Positions 5,010-5,750 of a DNA stretch of 5,750 nt are shown here, piece by piece. Within the stretch, counting starts at the first letter, position 1. The number at the start of each line of letters is the position of its first letter. A model generated the notes under the pieces. The model saw only the letters and a list, made by a program, of their open reading frames with translations, ran no database searches and was not told where the DNA came from. Location: contig JBOHRW010000151.1 in the NCBI GenBank assembly GCA_050732935.1, positions 1-5,750 on the forward strand. The letters run 5' to 3'. A program made the translations under genes and the position numbers. Source of the DNA: DASRVA01 sp050732935 (GTDB taxonomy: Bacteria > Gemmatimonadota > Gemmatimonadetes > JACCXV01 > JAHWKZ01).

Positions 5010-5750
5010 ATGCCCACCGGCTCTCCGCTCGACGCCCGCGTCGTCTACTCGCCCGCCTACGAGGCCGATATCGGGCCCCACGTCTTCCCGACCGAAAAGT
5101 ACCGTGGCGTGCTCGAGCGTCTACGCTCCGAGGGGCTGCGCGAAGTGTTGGAGCCCGAGCCGTCGTCCAGGGAGGAGCTTATCCGCGTCCATGCGTCCGA
5201 GTACCTGGATGACCTCGCGGCCTTGCGCTGGACCCCGCGCACGTGGCGCAGCGAGCTACCGATCTCCGCCGAGATCGTGCGCTGGTTCGAGCTCTCCTGC
5301 GGCGGCACCACGCTGGCCGCCCGGCGCGCCCTCGAGGCCGGCTGGGCGGCTCACCTGGGGGGCGGCTTCCATCACGCTTTCGCCGACCACGCCGAGGGGT
5401 TCTGCTACCTCAACGACCTGGCGGTCGCGGCACGCACGCTACTCGCCGAAGCCGCGGTCGAGCGTGTGGCCGTGATCGACGTGGACGTCCATCAGGGTAA
5501 CGGGACCGCGGCGATCTTCGCGGACGACCCGTCCGTGTTCACGTTCTCGATCCACCAGGAGGACAACTATCCGGTCAAGGAACGGAGCGACCGCGACATC
5601 GGGCTCCTCTCGTACGACCGGAGCCGGCCCGGATCTCCATACGTCACCGACGAGCTCTACCTGGGCCTGCTGGGGCCGGCCGTGGAGCAGATCCTGGACC
5701 GGTTCGGCCCCGACCTCGTCCTCTATCAGGCTGGCGCCGATCCCTTCGAG
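5010..5750 (+). CDS. Histone deacetylase superfamily enzyme, class IV (HDAC11-like), 3' end outside window
   Basis: The ATG at 5010 opens a frame that runs to the window edge (247 residues, no stop). It belongs to the arginase-deacetylase fold family of zinc hydrolases that remove acyl groups from lysines or acetylated small amines. The N-terminus YSPAYEADIGPHVFPTEKYR (13-32) fits the class IV group. The catalytic core shows LGGGFHHAFADHAEGFCYLND (117-135 region, with His121-His122 as the charge-relay pair) and VIDVDVHQGNGT (155-166), with Asp159 and His161 as zinc ligands. SIHQEDNYPVKERSDRDIG (180-198) and LVLYQAGADPF follow, with Asp244 as the third zinc ligand. The final catalytic Tyr loop lies past the edge. 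All visible active-site residues are present, so the enzyme is probably active. The natural substrate is unknown; acetylated proteins, acetoin-type metabolites or acetylpolyamines are all possible in this superfamily. Confidence 0.92.
   Translation, partial: MPTGSPLDARVVYSPAYEADIGPHVFPTEKYRGVLERLRSEGLREVLEPEPSSREELIRVHASEYLDDLAALRWTPRTWRSELPISAEIVRWFELSCGGTTLAARRALEAGWAAHLGGGFHHAFADHAEGFCYLNDLAVAARTLLAEAAVERVAVIDVDVHQGNGTAAIFADDPSVFTFSIHQEDNYPVKERSDRDIGLLSYDRSRPGSPYVTDELYLGLLGPAVEQILDRFGPDLVLYQAGADPFE

Overview
The window is high-GC bacterial DNA (roughly two thirds G+C by eye). The first gene has the linker and C-terminal pattern of the 6-bladed beta-propeller proteins that are abundant in Gemmatimonadota genomes, and the other genes fit that phylum or a related soil or marine phylum. 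The assignment is an inference from gene style; no marker gene is present.

Layout: (1) 1-740, plus: C-terminal part of a beta-propeller protein whose start lies before the window. (2) 741-1006: no intact gene. It holds a minus-strand remnant of a nucleotidyltransferase (DUF6036-like) broken by a single-base frameshift, then a plus-strand promoter. (3) 1007-1693, plus: a type II toxin-antitoxin pair, a Phd/YefM-type antitoxin and a PIN-domain (VapC-type) ribonuclease. They are separated by 9 nt in the same reading frame, and the toxin starts with TTG. (4) 1734-4930, minus: a two-gene operon of an exported protein-L-isoaspartate methyltransferase (pcm, GTG start, signal peptide) followed 14 nt later by a large polytopic membrane protein. 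That protein has a spermidine-synthase-fold domain between two transmembrane blocks and carries a small palindromic repeat in one loop. (5) 5010-5750, plus, running off the window: a histone-deacetylase-superfamily enzyme of the class IV (HDAC11-like) type, divergent from pcm.

How the parts relate: the toxin-antitoxin pair and the decayed nucleotidyltransferase look like a small accessory patch between resident genes. The pcm/membrane-protein pair looks like one transcription unit acting at or outside the cytoplasmic membrane. A positive-inside reading of the membrane protein puts its S-adenosyl-type Rossmann domain on the same outer side as the exported Pcm. The deacetylase is transcribed away from pcm from a 79-bp intergenic region. 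The strongest leads for follow-up are the pairing of two SAM-fold proteins that both appear extracytoplasmic, the frameshifted nucleotidyltransferase remnant beside the toxin-antitoxin pair, and two promoters whose -10 elements lie so close to the ATG that the transcripts should be leaderless or nearly so. No tRNA, rRNA, CRISPR array or insertion sequence was seen.
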